Below are positions 1 to 8,213 of a DNA stretch of 34,061 nucleotides, piece by piece. The DNA lies in contig NZ_CAMLHX010000043.1 in the NCBI RefSeq assembly GCF_946479965.1, positions 1-34,061 of the forward strand, in the 5' to 3' direction. The translations under genes and the position numbers were made by a program. The notes under the pieces were generated by a model that saw only the letters and a list, made by a program, of their open reading frames with translations, was not told the DNA's origin and did not search any database. The stretch's first letter is position 1. Each line of letters begins with the position of its first letter. Origin of the DNA: an uncultured Mucilaginibacter sp. Lineage in GTDB: Bacteria; Bacteroidota; Bacteroidia; Sphingobacteriales; Sphingobacteriaceae.

Positions 1-1
1 T

Positions 2-796
2 AATAATTTATTCATTACGCAGGGATACATTTGCCGCAATGCTTTTGGCGAGATAGACAATCTGCGTCGTGGCGGCAGTGATTATACTGCATCATTACTT
101 GGTGCGGGCATTCGCAGCGAGGAAGTGCAGATATGGACCGACATTGACGGTATGCATAACAACGACCCTCGGATTGTTAAAGGCACCTCTCCTATCGCGC
201 AGCTATCGTTTGACGAGGCTGCCGAGCTAGCTTACTTCGGCGCTAAGATACTACATCCGCAAAGTGTGTTCCCGGCGCAGAAATATAAAATACCGGTACG
301 CTTGCTTAACACCATGGAGCCTAAGGCAAAAGGCACTTTGATCACTAACGACAGCGAAAAGAATAAGATAAAGTCAATTGCAGCTAAGGATGGCATTACA
401 GCCATTAAAATCAACTCGAGCCGGATGTTACTGGCTTATGGCTTTTTGCGCCGTGTATTCGAGGTATTTGAGCGTTATAAAACATCAATTGATATGATCA
501 CCACATCAGAGGTGGCCGTGTCATTAACCATTGATGATACAACCTATCTGAAAGAAATATTAGCCGAACTGGAAGCGTTTGGTGCCGTTGAAATTGATTA
601 CGAACAAACCATTATCTGTGTGGTGGGTGATTTTGCTGCTGATAAGCAAGGCTTTGGCTCGCGCGTTTTAGACGCTTTGAAACATTTGCCGTTACGCATG
701 ATCAGTTATGGCGGCAGCAATCATAACCTGTCAGTACTGGTTAAAACCGAAGATAAGGTGGAAGCGCTGAGGAGCCTGCATAGCAGGTTGTTTTGA
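2..796 (+). CDS. lysC: Aspartate kinase, C-terminal part (5' end outside window)
   Basis: Phosphorylates aspartate, the first step towards lysine, threonine and methionine. The reading frame is open from base 2, so the N-terminal part with the first nucleotide-binding motifs lies off the window; the visible 264 residues begin in the kinase domain. The kinase signature LRRGGSDYTA is encoded at about bases 62-91, followed by WTDIDGM and the AAELAYFGAKILHPQ segment typical of the family. The last 130 or so residues look like paired ACT regulatory domains (for example the segment with SIDMITTSEVAVS), so feedback control by an amino acid is likely. lysA follows 84 bp downstream in the same direction, fitting a lysine pathway pair. 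Fused homoserine dehydrogenase is absent, so this is a monofunctional type. The stop codon overlaps a heptamer repeat. The symbol is by function; the paralogue type is not certain. Confidence 0.93.
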   Translation, partial: NNLFITQGYICRNAFGEIDNLRRGGSDYTASLLGAGIRSEEVQIWTDIDGMHNNDPRIVKGTSPIAQLSFDEAAELAYFGAKILHPQSVFPAQKYKIPVRLLNTMEPKAKGTLITNDSEKNKIKSIAAKDGITAIKINSSRMLLAYGFLRRVFEVFERYKTSIDMITTSEVAVSLTIDDTTYLKEILAELEAFGAVEIDYEQTIICVVGDFAADKQGFGSRVLDALKHLPLRMISYGGSNHNLSVLVKTEDKVEALRSLHSRLF

Positions 797-829
797 TTTC
801 GGATATCGAATTTTCGATTTCGGATTTAT
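795..829. repeat. Degenerate heptamer tandem repeat after the aspartate kinase
   Basis: Five consecutive 7-base words can be read: GATTTCG, GATATCG, AATTTTC, GATTTCG, GATTTAT. The first word starts inside the TGA stop codon (794-796) of the aspartate kinase. It belongs to the set of period-7/8 gene-end repeats seen at several places in the window. Confidence 0.6.
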
Positions 830-863
830 TTGATCAAGTCAGTTTTTTGACTTTTTAATTTTG
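829..863 (+). promoter_or_regulatory. Candidate Bacteroidota-type promoter for lysA
   Basis: TAATTTTG at 856-863 matches the -7 consensus TAnnTTTG fully. TTTG at 829-832 could be the -33 element, with a 23-base spacer, at the long end of the usual range. The inferred start of transcription would lie about 10 bases before the lysA ATG. A short inverted repeat, AAGTCA at 836-841 and TGACTT at 848-853, sits in the spacer and may be an operator or weak hairpin. Sequence match only. Confidence 0.35.
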
Positions 864-880
864 ATTTTTGACTTATAATA

Positions 881-2068
881 ATGTTCAACCAAGATACCAT
901 TTCCCGTTTTCAAAATATTGAAACACCTTTTTATTATTATGATATGGAGGTGCTGCGCCAGACTTTAGCGGCCTGCCATGCGGCATCATCTAAACATGGA
1001 TTCCATGTACATTATGCCATGAAGGCCAATTTTAACCCAAAGGTATTGGACATGATCCAATCTTTTGGCTTTGGTGCCGATTGCGTGAGCGGTGGCGAAG
1101 TAAAGGCTGCTGTTGAACATGGATTTGGTAAAGAAAAAATTGTTTTTGCGGGCGTTGGAAAATCTGACAAAGAGATAAACGCTGCACTTGATGCTGATAT
1201 CTTCTGTTTCAACGTTGAATCTGTACAGGAGCTTACCATCATTAACGATCTGGCTAAGGCAAAAAACAAAACAGCCGGTGTAGCCATACGCATTAATCCA
1301 AATGTTGATGCACATACGCATCATTATATCACTACCGGTTTAGATGAGAACAAGTTCGGCATAAACACCTGGCAGTTGGGCGATGTTGCGGAAACATTGC
1401 GCGCCTGCAGCAATCTGCAGTTTTTAGGTATCCACTTTCACATCGGTTCACAAATTACGGACCTTGAAGTTTACCGCAGTCTGTGTATCCGGATTAACGA
1501 AGTGCAGGACTGGTTTGAGGATCGAGGTTTTAAAGTTAAGATATTGAACACAGGTGGCGGTTTGGGTGTAGATTACTATCACCCCGATACCAACACCATA
1601 GCCAATTTTGAAGGTTACTTTAAGGTTTTTAAAGATTTTCTGAACGTTAAACCCGGTCAGGAAGTACATTTTGAATTGGGTCGCGCGTTGGTGGCACAAT
1701 GCGCATCGCTTATATCGCGTGTGCTTTATGTAAAAAACGGCCAGAAAAAGAACTTCCTGGTGCTTGATGCCGGCATGACCGAGCTAATGCGGCCCATGTT
1801 ATATCAAGCTTATCATGAAGTGGAGAATGTTAGTAGGCAGTTAGGGAGTCCGGAAGTCGGGAAGACCGAAAGTCCGAAAGACGAAACTATTCACTATGAC
1901 GTTGTGGGCCCAATTTGCGAGAGCACGGATTGTTTCCGCAAGGATGTTGAGCTGCCTGAATCGTTTAGGGGAGATTTGATCGCTGTTCGTACAGCAGGTG
2001 CTTACGGCGAAGTAATGGCATCAGGATATAATCTGAGAACGAGAGCAGAAAGCGTTTATTCGGAGTAA
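881..2068 (+). CDS. lysA: Diaminopimelate decarboxylase
   Basis: Converts meso-diaminopimelate to lysine and CO2 using pyridoxal phosphate, the last step of lysine synthesis, in the cytosol. The 395-residue length is normal for the family. HYAMKANFNP near residues 44-53 holds the PLP-binding lysine; HIGSQI, the glycine-rich NTGGGLGVDY and ELGRALVAQC follow in the expected order of the alanine-racemase-like barrel, and GPICESTDCF supplies the active-site cysteine of the C-terminal beta domain, ending in the AGAYGEVMASGYN motif. It follows an aspartate kinase. Oddity: residues 322-335 are encoded by a period-8 repeat (1845-1884) placed between the barrel and GPICESTDCF; the frame is kept and all catalytic motifs remain, so the enzyme is probably active with an enlarged surface loop. 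Confidence 0.97.
   Translation: MFNQDTISRFQNIETPFYYYDMEVLRQTLAACHAASSKHGFHVHYAMKANFNPKVLDMIQSFGFGADCVSGGEVKAAVEHGFGKEKIVFAGVGKSDKEINAALDADIFCFNVESVQELTIINDLAKAKNKTAGVAIRINPNVDAHTHHYITTGLDENKFGINTWQLGDVAETLRACSNLQFLGIHFHIGSQITDLEVYRSLCIRINEVQDWFEDRGFKVKILNTGGGLGVDYYHPDTNTIANFEGYFKVFKDFLNVKPGQEVHFELGRALVAQCASLISRVLYVKNGQKKNFLVLDAGMTELMRPMLYQAYHEVENVSRQLGSPEVGKTESPKDETIHYDVVGPICESTDCFRKDVELPESFRGDLIAVRTAGAYGEVMASGYNLRTRAESVYSE
1845..1884. repeat. Period-8 tandem repeat in frame inside lysA
   Basis: Five consecutive octamers: GGAGTCCG, GAAGTCGG, GAAGACCG, AAAGTCCG, AAAGACGA (consensus near GAAGTCCG). It encodes a Gly/Ser/Pro/Glu/Lys-rich loop at residues 322-335 of LysA. Its composition is purine-rich and unlike the surrounding coding sequence. 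From memory, similar words occur as intergenic repeats in related genomes. Confidence 0.75.
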
Positions 2069-2078
2069 GAAAAAAACA

Positions 2079-3299
2079 CTAATGTCCCGCCGCGACAGCG
2101 CCTGTGGCTTTTACCTGGTTTTTAATAAACCTGCGCCCAATCAGCAAAACAAATAGCGCAACACTTGCCGATGCCGCCATAATACCGGCCATAGGCAAGG
2201 TTGTGGGGCTGTGAAAGTAACTAACCAACATAGTACCAAAAGACCCCAAACCCAATTGTAATGCCCCCAATAACGACGCTGCCGTGCCGGCATTTTCTGC
2301 AAATGGTGCCAGTGAAAGCGCCGAGGCGTTAGGATTGGTGGTACCCACGCAACACAACATTATAAACACCATAACAATTGTTCCGGTCAGGCCGAAAAGC
2401 CCATAAAGTGATCCGGTAAAAAATATAACGGAACTGATAACCTGAACGGTTAACGCGGTTCTGGCTATTTGCCCGCTGGCGAATTTTTTCAGCAGCACGT
2501 TGTTAAGCTGGCTTGCACCAATAAAGCCTATTGATAAACCGGCAAATATCCATCCGTAAGTTTTAGCGCCCACCTTAAAAATCTCCATGAACACCATTGG
2601 CGAGCCCGAAACGTATACAAACAGGCCCATAAAAGAGAATGCTCCTGCCAGCGCATAAGTAATAAACTGCGGTGTTTTTGCTACCTGCCAAAAGCTGTGG
2701 ATAATAGGCGCGGGTTTCAACGAATAGTTCGGATTGGGTTTATAAGTATCTGGCAGCCATATTACAGCAGGTATCAATAATATTGCCATAAAACCTAAAA
2801 CAACGAATATCAGATGCCAGTTAAATGCGGCTGTAATGTAACCTCCAACAGTTGGGGCCACCATTGGCGAAGCACCTAACACCAGTATCAACAGTGCAAA
2901 TACTTTTGCGTTTTCTTCAACGGGGAACAGATCGCGCACCATGGTCATTGATGCCACACCCGCGGCGCAGCCGCCTACAGCTTGTATAAAGCGGAGTATA
3001 ATAAGTGTTTCAATATCTGACGACATAAAACAGCCTGCAGATGCAGCTATATAAACCGCGAGACCAATGTACAGAGGAGGCTTGCGCCCAAACCTGTCTA
3101 ATAAAGGGCCGTATAATAATTGCCCGCCTGCCAGGCCAATAAAATAGCTGGATAATGACAGGGCAACCTGGGCAGTAGTGGTATTCAATGATTTTGCTAT
3201 ATCCGGAAAACCCGGCAGGTACATATCAATTGAAAAAGGCGAAAGGGCGGTTAAGCAACCCAATATCAGTACCGTAAAAAAGTATTTCTTTTTCGTCAT
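2079..3299 (-). CDS. MFS drug-efflux transporter, Bcr/CflA type
   Basis: Inner-membrane proton antiporter expected to export drugs or small metabolites. The 406-residue protein is almost wholly hydrophobic, with about 12 membrane spans. It starts with a short basic tail and the SPFSIDMYLPGFP segment that is characteristic of Bcr/CflA proteins. The MFS loop motif GPLLDRFGRKPP lies after span 2, and the antiporter motif GASPMVAPTVGG lies in span 5. Bcr, CflA and related pumps have been tied to bicyclomycin, chloramphenicol or sulfonamide export; the substrate here cannot be told from sequence. The gene converges on lysA with only 10 bp between the stop codons and no clear terminator hairpin. 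No regulator gene is adjacent. Confidence 0.9.
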   Translation of the reverse strand: MTKKKYFFTVLILGCLTALSPFSIDMYLPGFPDIAKSLNTTTAQVALSLSSYFIGLAGGQLLYGPLLDRFGRKPPLYIGLAVYIAASAGCFMSSDIETLIILRFIQAVGGCAAGVASMTMVRDLFPVEENAKVFALLILVLGASPMVAPTVGGYITAAFNWHLIFVVLGFMAILLIPAVIWLPDTYKPNPNYSLKPAPIIHSFWQVAKTPQFITYALAGAFSFMGLFVYVSGSPMVFMEIFKVGAKTYGWIFAGLSIGFIGASQLNNVLLKKFASGQIARTALTVQVISSVIFFTGSLYGLFGLTGTIVMVFIMLCCVGTTNPNASALSLAPFAENAGTAASLLGALQLGLGSFGTMLVSYFHSPTTLPMAGIMAASASVALFVLLIGRRFIKNQVKATGAVAAGH

Positions 3300-3467
3300 A
3301 TAAAATTATAGGCAGGCCCCGCTAAGGCGGCAAATATCGGTTTTTTAAGCTAAGGCAATGTTTTATAAGGGTAAATTTTAACAAGTATTTTTTTTAATAT
3401 TTTCATATTTATATGTACAATTTGTATATTCTTGCGTTATTTTGGTTTCATTGATAGCCCGCGAATT

Positions 3468-4688
3468 TTGAAATATTTACTGCTGTTTTTTCTTTGTACA
3501 CTCCCTTTTGTGCTCTTTGCACAAATGACAAGTGATCACCCTAAAAACAAAAATATTATTGACACCACCGATAAGACGGACATTATTGATATTGGCCGCG
3601 ACCTGTTCAATATTCGTAGTAAACGTACGCCGGATACAGCGGGAAAAAAGATCTATTTCTCCATTTTGCCGGTTTCATCAGCAGATGCGGGACCGGACAG
3701 AATGCTGCTTACATCAACAACGGGTAGCTTTTATTTGGGTAGCCCTCAGACCACTTACATATCCAATGTTAATTTTACACCTTACTTAAACTTTAAGGGG
3801 CGTTACGGCTTACCCATCCGTTCTAACATCTGGCTAAAAAATAATATGTTTAATATTCAGGGGGATACCCGCCTGATGGTTTACCCGCAATACACCTGGG
3901 GCCTGGGCGGTGGCCAACCACAGGATCATAAGTTTTTAGTTGATTATAAATACATCCGCTTTTACCAAAGTATTGTTAAGCGGATAACATCCTACCTGTA
4001 TGTGGGTGTTGGTTACAATCTGGATTATTATTTTGATGTAGACAGCGATAATGGCGCAAGTACAAGCTTTCAGCAGTTTACTAACTATCAATACGGTACC
4101 AAGGCTAATGAAAGCTCCTTTTCATCAGGCCCGAGTTTTAATGTTTTGTATGATAGCCGCAATAACTCCCTCAACCCTCTGCCGGGCTGGTACGGAAATT
4201 TCATCTACCGAGTAAACTACCGATCGTGGGGAAGTAGTAACAACTGGAACTCGCTTTATATTGATGTGCGCAAGTATCATTCGCTAAGCGATAACGGCAC
4301 GAAGAATATGCTGGCTTTCTGGACTTATTATTGGACCAGCCTTACCCCTCTTACACCGTACCTCAACCTACCGGCTATCGGCATGGAACCGGGCCAGCGC
4401 TCGGGTCGTGGTATTGCCCAAAATCGCTACAGGGGTCAGGCTTTATGGTATTTAGAGGCAGAGTATCGTAAAGATTTAACCCAAAATGGCTTGTTTGGCT
4501 TCGTAGTTTTTGCTAACATTAATTCAGCCAGCGAGGTCAACTCGCGTGCATTTAAGCATTTTAATCCAGCTGCCGGCGCGGGTCTGCGAATAAAATATAA
4601 TAAAAAATCTGACACTAACATTGGTCTTGATTATGGCGTAAGCCAAGGTCTCAGATCATTAATGCTTAGTGTGGGCGAGGCATTTTAA
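3468..4688 (+). CDS. Omp85-like (BamA/TamA family) outer-membrane barrel without POTRA domains
   Basis: A predicted 406-residue outer-membrane beta-barrel. I chose the TTG at 3468 because it gives a compact Sec signal peptide, MKYLLLFFLC through LFAQ, cut after about residue 19. A TTG at 3432 would add 12 residues before the same signal; no ATG is available before the hydrophobic stretch. After a polar linker of some 55 residues, the rest is alternating aromatic and polar beta-strand sequence, and the end (GAGLRIKYNKKSDTNIGLDYG, then LSVGEAF) resembles the last strands of the surface-antigen/Omp85 C-terminal domain. There is room only for the barrel, so POTRA domains are missing. Role unknown: it may be a translocon for one protein or a pore. 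Converges on the kinase gene with an 18-bp gap. Confidence 0.75.
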   Translation: MKYLLLFFLCTLPFVLFAQMTSDHPKNKNIIDTTDKTDIIDIGRDLFNIRSKRTPDTAGKKIYFSILPVSSADAGPDRMLLTSTTGSFYLGSPQTTYISNVNFTPYLNFKGRYGLPIRSNIWLKNNMFNIQGDTRLMVYPQYTWGLGGGQPQDHKFLVDYKYIRFYQSIVKRITSYLYVGVGYNLDYYFDVDSDNGASTSFQQFTNYQYGTKANESSFSSGPSFNVLYDSRNNSLNPLPGWYGNFIYRVNYRSWGSSNNWNSLYIDVRKYHSLSDNGTKNMLAFWTYYWTSLTPLTPYLNLPAIGMEPGQRSGRGIAQNRYRGQALWYLEAEYRKDLTQNGLFGFVVFANINSASEVNSRAFKHFNPAAGAGLRIKYNKKSDTNIGLDYGVSQGLRSLMLSVGEAF

Positions 4689-4706
4689 TTGTTAGCGCGA
4701 AAAAGA

Positions 4707-6983
4707 TCAGGCCAAAGGCAGGATAAAATAAAAAGCGGAACCTTTGTGTCCGCCGCTCTCAACGCCTATAAACCCTTTGTGCAGTTTTATAATTTCGGCA
4801 GACAGGTAAAGTCCTATACCAAAACCCGAAAAACCTTTTGTTTCAGGGTTATCAACCCGGTAAAAGCGCTCAAAAATATGTTGCTGATGTTTAACATCAA
4901 TACCTATCCCCTCATCGCTTACCATAACTTTAACTGACGTGCCTTGCTGAACAGCGGCAACTTTAATTGTACTATGCTTTGGCGAATACTTTACAGCGTT
5001 GCTTATAAAATTAACCAGCACCTGACTCACTTTTTCGGCGTCGGCTTTTATCATTAAAGGTTCACCCTTGTTAAACATTATTGTATGAGCGGGTGCTATA
5101 GGCGAACTTTCGGCTACTACTTCTTCTATAATAGTATTAATGTCAAACCGACTAAGGTTTAGTTTCAATTTGCCCGCCTCAATTTTTGAAAGATCAAGGA
5201 AACCGTATATAAGTGAGGTCATTTTGTTCACCTGGTTCTCTGACTTTTGCAAAGAATCTACTAAAAACTCATCACCCTTTTTACGCGCCTTCATCATCAG
5301 CAATTGGATGTAAGCCTTAAGCGATGTAAGCGGTGTTTTCAATTCGTGACTGGCCATCGCAATAAAGTCGTTCTTGCGGATCTCATCCAGTTTATTTTCT
5401 GTAATATCCAAAACGGCTCCTATAAAACGGACAGGATGATCGGTCTCATCAAAAAACACTTTGCCTTTGGCCCTTATCCAACGCACTTTTTCATCCTCAA
5501 GGCCAACGGTTCTGTACTCAACATCATATTCACCGTTACTTGCTTTTTTATCCATTGACTGGGCAATAACCGCGGCAACCCGCTGGCGATCATCAGGATG
5601 CAGGCCAAGCGCAAAATCATGCTCAAAGCTTACAGGCTCGCTGTTATAAATACCAAATAGTTCACGGCAGCGTTTATCCCATTGCATCGTCCCTTTTACA
5701 AGGTCCAGATCAAAAGTGCCTAACTCGGCTGCTTGCGTAACCAGGCGCAGGTTTTCTTCGCTTGTTCTTAACTCATCAATAATTTCGCGTTGGGCAGTAA
5801 CATCATTAATTGTACCCAACATACGCACAGCTTCGTGGCGGGTATTAAACATTACCTGCCCGGTTGTGCGTATCCAGTGTATGCTACCGTCTGCCCATAC
5901 AATACGCGCCTCATAAAAATACCTTCCCGTTTGCAAAGCCAGCTCAAATGCTTTGCTTACAATGTATTGATCATCCGGATGTACGGTATCGCGCAATTCC
6001 TGGTGACTTACAGCAACATCAGTCGCTTTACCAAATATCTCCGCAATGCGCGGCGAGTAAATAATATCTCTGGTTTTAAGATCAAGGTCCCATGTTCCCA
6101 GGCCTGTTGATTCTGTAGCTAACCTAAGTCGTTGCTCCGCATCTTCTAACTTAAGCCGTGCCTCTACTTTTTCGGTAACATCTACAGCTATACCTATTAT
6201 GCCAGTAACATGATTTTCCGCATCGTGCAAGGGTTCAAATATCAGATCGAAGTAGCAGGTTTTTGTTTTACCGTCTTTTTCTAATAACACAGGGGCATCA
6301 TCGGCAATAAAGTGGGTTCCGCTCCTTACTACTTTTTCTAAAACCGCACGTAGTCCGGCAGCTTCAATCACTACTTCAAGAGCAGGTTTCCCTACCACCT
6401 CCTCGGGCGAGTAATGGTTCCACATTTGGCACATGGCGCTATTGGCGTACTCAATTATAAAATTATTGCGGCTTAAAAATGTAACTCCGACAGGAGCTTT
6501 CATAAACAGTTCGTTCATGCGGTCCTGCTGTATCTGCAAGTTTAACATACGGGCAGCCTGTTCATGCTTTAAAGTAAGTTGCGCGGTGATATTTACAGGA
6601 GTATGTATAATATATACCACATCGCCACTGTCATTCAGCAAAGGCGTATTAGTTGCCGACCAATAAGTAACCTCTGAATTAGCACCATTATGTAAATTAA
6701 GGGGATAAGCGGCAACTAATGAGATTTCCTTTGTTGCAATTGCTTTGTTAAAGCTTTCATTTAATATAACCGCAGCACTATTATTTTCAGAAAAAATATT
6801 AAAAAAATAAGCGCTGATAAAACCTGTTCTGGTTAATCCAAATGTTTTCAAGAAAGCATTACTCGCAGCCACAACGGTAAAATGCGGAAGATCTACTTCA
6901 ACAATTACCGACGCGCCGGTAAGTTCAAATACTTTTAAAAACAGATTTTCCTGAAGATGGGTAGATGTATGTTTTTCTTGCAC
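4707..6983 (-). CDS. Soluble multi-PAS sensor histidine kinase
   Basis: A 758-residue sensor kinase that should autophosphorylate on histidine and pass phosphate to a receiver. No signal peptide or membrane span is visible, so it is probably cytosolic. Four PAS-like modules are seen at about residues 14-135, 155-272, 285-398 and 410-529; the last two carry the HPDD and RWIRxxGxV signatures of the PAS_3 type. The HisKA box ASHELKTPLTSL places the phosphorylated His at 546. The ATPase domain has an N box (N658/N662), the DEGIGI motif at 690-695 and a final glycine box FSGFGIGL at 718-725. All catalytic motifs look intact. Translation starts at GTG. It is divergent from the receiver gene at 7159, its likely partner. 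The signal is unknown; PAS modules can bind small ligands, haem or flavin. Confidence 0.95.
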   Translation of the reverse strand: MQEKHTSTHLQENLFLKVFELTGASVIVEVDLPHFTVVAASNAFLKTFGLTRTGFISAYFFNIFSENNSAAVILNESFNKAIATKEISLVAAYPLNLHNGANSEVTYWSATNTPLLNDSGDVVYIIHTPVNITAQLTLKHEQAARMLNLQIQQDRMNELFMKAPVGVTFLSRNNFIIEYANSAMCQMWNHYSPEEVVGKPALEVVIEAAGLRAVLEKVVRSGTHFIADDAPVLLEKDGKTKTCYFDLIFEPLHDAENHVTGIIGIAVDVTEKVEARLKLEDAEQRLRLATESTGLGTWDLDLKTRDIIYSPRIAEIFGKATDVAVSHQELRDTVHPDDQYIVSKAFELALQTGRYFYEARIVWADGSIHWIRTTGQVMFNTRHEAVRMLGTINDVTAQREIIDELRTSEENLRLVTQAAELGTFDLDLVKGTMQWDKRCRELFGIYNSEPVSFEHDFALGLHPDDRQRVAAVIAQSMDKKASNGEYDVEYRTVGLEDEKVRWIRAKGKVFFDETDHPVRFIGAVLDITENKLDEIRKNDFIAMASHELKTPLTSLKAYIQLLMMKARKKGDEFLVDSLQKSENQVNKMTSLIYGFLDLSKIEAGKLKLNLSRFDINTIIEEVVAESSPIAPAHTIMFNKGEPLMIKADAEKVSQVLVNFISNAVKYSPKHSTIKVAAVQQGTSVKVMVSDEGIGIDVKHQQHIFERFYRVDNPETKGFSGFGIGLYLSAEIIKLHKGFIGVESGGHKGSAFYFILPLA

Positions 6984-7057
6984 AAAACAAATTAAGCAAA
7001 TTTGTAAAATTACATCAACATGTTTTTTTGTTATTTAATAATATAAGAAAAATAATT

Positions 7058-7065
7058 TACTTTTG
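7058..7065 (+). promoter_or_regulatory. Candidate -7 promoter box for the receiver gene at 7159
   Basis: TACTTTTG is a full match to TAnnTTTG in the divergent region between kinase and receiver. No TTG lies at a 17-23 base distance; the nearest TTTG (7027-7030) is 27 bases away, so the -33 element is weak or absent. It would give an untranslated leader of roughly 85 bases. Confidence 0.35.
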
Positions 7066-7158
7066 TGCCTTATATATTACAAAATATTTTTATCCGACGC
7101 GTGGCTTTTCAGGGCCTTATACACTTGCATTTCTTTCGGGAATATTGAAAAATTACGG

Positions 7159-7518
7159 ATGTCAAAACGAATATTGGTTTTAGATGACAATCAAGACATT
7201 CTGGATATTGTTCACGAAACATTATCCTATGAAAAGTTTGATGTCAAAAGCACGTCGGAAAGCATAGATGTTATTCCGCTTGTAGAACAATTTGAGCCCA
7301 ACCTGGTGATATTAGATTACCGTGTATCGGGTACCAATGGCGGCGAACTTTGCCGGCAAATAAAAGCGCACCCTGATTTTAAACACGTACCGGTAATTAT
7401 ATTCTCTGCATATGTTAACCATGCCGATGAATTGTCTGCATATGGCTGCGATGCCATCATTAACAAACCTTTTGACCTTACCGAACTGGTTGAAAAAGTA
7501 AACCATCTTATAAAATAA
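7159..7518 (+). CDS. Receiver-only response regulator
   Basis: A 119-residue single CheY-like receiver with no output domain. The acidic pair D9/D10 binds Mg2+, D53 in LVILDYR is the phosphoryl acceptor, S83 replaces the common Thr, and K103 in INKPFD is the conserved lysine. The start at 7159 gives MSKRILVLDD, the standard beginning; the frame stays open 32 codons upstream, but that part has no receiver sequence. Divergence from the PAS kinase (176 bp between starts) makes it the likely phosphate acceptor. Lacking an output domain, it probably acts by protein contact or as an intermediate in a phosphorelay. A second such protein lies at 11331. Confidence 0.92.
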   Translation: MSKRILVLDDNQDILDIVHETLSYEKFDVKSTSESIDVIPLVEQFEPNLVILDYRVSGTNGGELCRQIKAHPDFKHVPVIIFSAYVNHADELSAYGCDAIINKPFDLTELVEKVNHLIK

Positions 7519-7542
7519 TTTAAAAAACACTCGTTTTTTAAA
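7519..7542 (+). terminator. AT-rich hairpin directly after the receiver gene
   Basis: A perfect inverted repeat with 10-base arms, TTTAAAAAAC and GTTTTTTAAA, and a 4-base loop starts right after the stop codon (7516-7518). The T run in the right arm suits termination, but the stem has only one G-C pair, so strength is uncertain. Confidence 0.5.
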
Positions 7543-7565
7543 ACAAATCAAACCCTTGCTATGTA

Positions 7566-7597
7566 ATTGTAAATAAGCTTATATTAGCGTAAGTTTA
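7566..7597 (+). promoter_or_regulatory. Weak candidate promoter for the RRM protein gene
   Basis: ATTG at 7566-7569 and TAAGTTTA at 7590-7597 are spaced by 20 bases; the second matches TAnnTTTG at all but the last base. The inferred leader is about 30 bases. Sequence match only. Confidence 0.25.
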
Positions 7598-7637
7598 CAC
7601 TATAAACGTGCTTTTTTAATCATCATATCATAGTTTA

Positions 7638-8111
7638 ATGAAAATTTTTGTAGCCAGGCTGCCCTATCAGTATCAGGAAGCCCAAATTGCAGACTTGTTT
7701 GCCGCTTATGGAACGGTGAATTCTGTTAACCTTATTATGGACCGCGAAACCGGCAGAAGCAAGTGTTTTGCCTTTGTTGAAATGCCCGACAGCACCGAGG
7801 CTAACAACGCTATTGCCGAACTGAACGAAAGAAAGGTGCTTGACAAAAACATTGCCGTTAGCGAGGCGCGCGAAAAAGAAAGACCGGCGGGCAATTTTGG
7901 CGGCGGCAACCGTGGTTTCCGTGGTGGAAATGACAGCGGTGGTGGTGGCTATAAAAAATATGGGAATGATGACAAGCGAGGCGGAGGAAACAGCAATTAT
8001 CGTGGCGGAAATGATAGCAGTGGTGGTTATAAAAAATACGGGAACGATGATAAACGCGGTGGTGGAGGTGGTAATTACCGCGACCGCAGCAGTGGCGAGT
8101 CTGACTACTAA
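7638..8111 (+). CDS. RNA-binding protein: RRM domain plus RGG-like glycine-rich tail
   Basis: A 157-residue cytosolic RNA-binding protein. Residues 1-78 form one RRM: RNP2 is IFVARLPY at 3-10 and RNP1 is KCFAFVEM at 42-49, with the aromatic positions F4 and F44/F46 present. Residues 86-157 are glycine-rich with RGG, KKYGNDDKRGGG and YR motifs, resembling the tails of eukaryotic-type and cyanobacterial Rbp proteins that help RNA annealing or phase separation. The tail contains a tandem duplication of about 26-27 residues (7920-8078). Small RRM proteins in bacteria are often linked to cold or stress; that role is an inference here. It is monocistronic, ending at a good terminator. Confidence 0.93.
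   Translation: MKIFVARLPYQYQEAQIADLFAAYGTVNSVNLIMDRETGRSKCFAFVEMPDSTEANNAIAELNERKVLDKNIAVSEAREKERPAGNFGGGNRGFRGGNDSGGGGYKKYGNDDKRGGGNSNYRGGNDSSGGYKKYGNDDKRGGGGGNYRDRSSGESDY
7920..8078 (+). repeat. Tandem duplication in the glycine-rich tail
   Basis: Unit 1 is 7920-8000 (81 bp), unit 2 is 8001-8078 (78 bp). Both encode RGGND, GGYKKYGNDDKRGGG and a final NY, with a three-base length difference in the Gly run and mostly synonymous changes, so the duplication is not recent. Confidence 0.85.
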
Positions 8112-8139
8112 CAATAGTTTTTAAAGAAATATACAAATG

Positions 8140-8169
8140 AGCCGACGTTACCTGCGCCGGCTTTTTTTT
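8140..8169 (+). terminator. Intrinsic terminator of the RRM gene
   Basis: Stem AGCCGACG (8140-8147) and CGCCGGCT (8155-8162), one mismatch, 7-base loop, followed by an uninterrupted T run to 8169. GC-rich stem plus T tract is the classical form. Confidence 0.85.
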
Positions 8170-8213
8170 ATATGTTAATTTTAGATACTTTTATTGCACT
8201 AACCTATAATATC

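Noticed and set aside
4689..4937. Plus-strand frame after the Omp85-like gene
   Set aside because: It lies wholly opposite the conserved ATPase domain of the histidine kinase and begins at a non-ATG codon; an antisense shadow.
7063..7158. Longer N terminus for the receiver protein
   Set aside because: The extra 32 residues have no receiver sequence and overlap the promoter box at 7058-7065; MSKRILVLDD is the standard start.
7635..8136. Long frames on the minus strand and in other plus frames over the RRM gene
   Set aside because: They arise from the Gly-rich GGT/GGC repeats; low-complexity Thr/Ile/His proteins with no family, while the RRM frame has clear RNP motifs.
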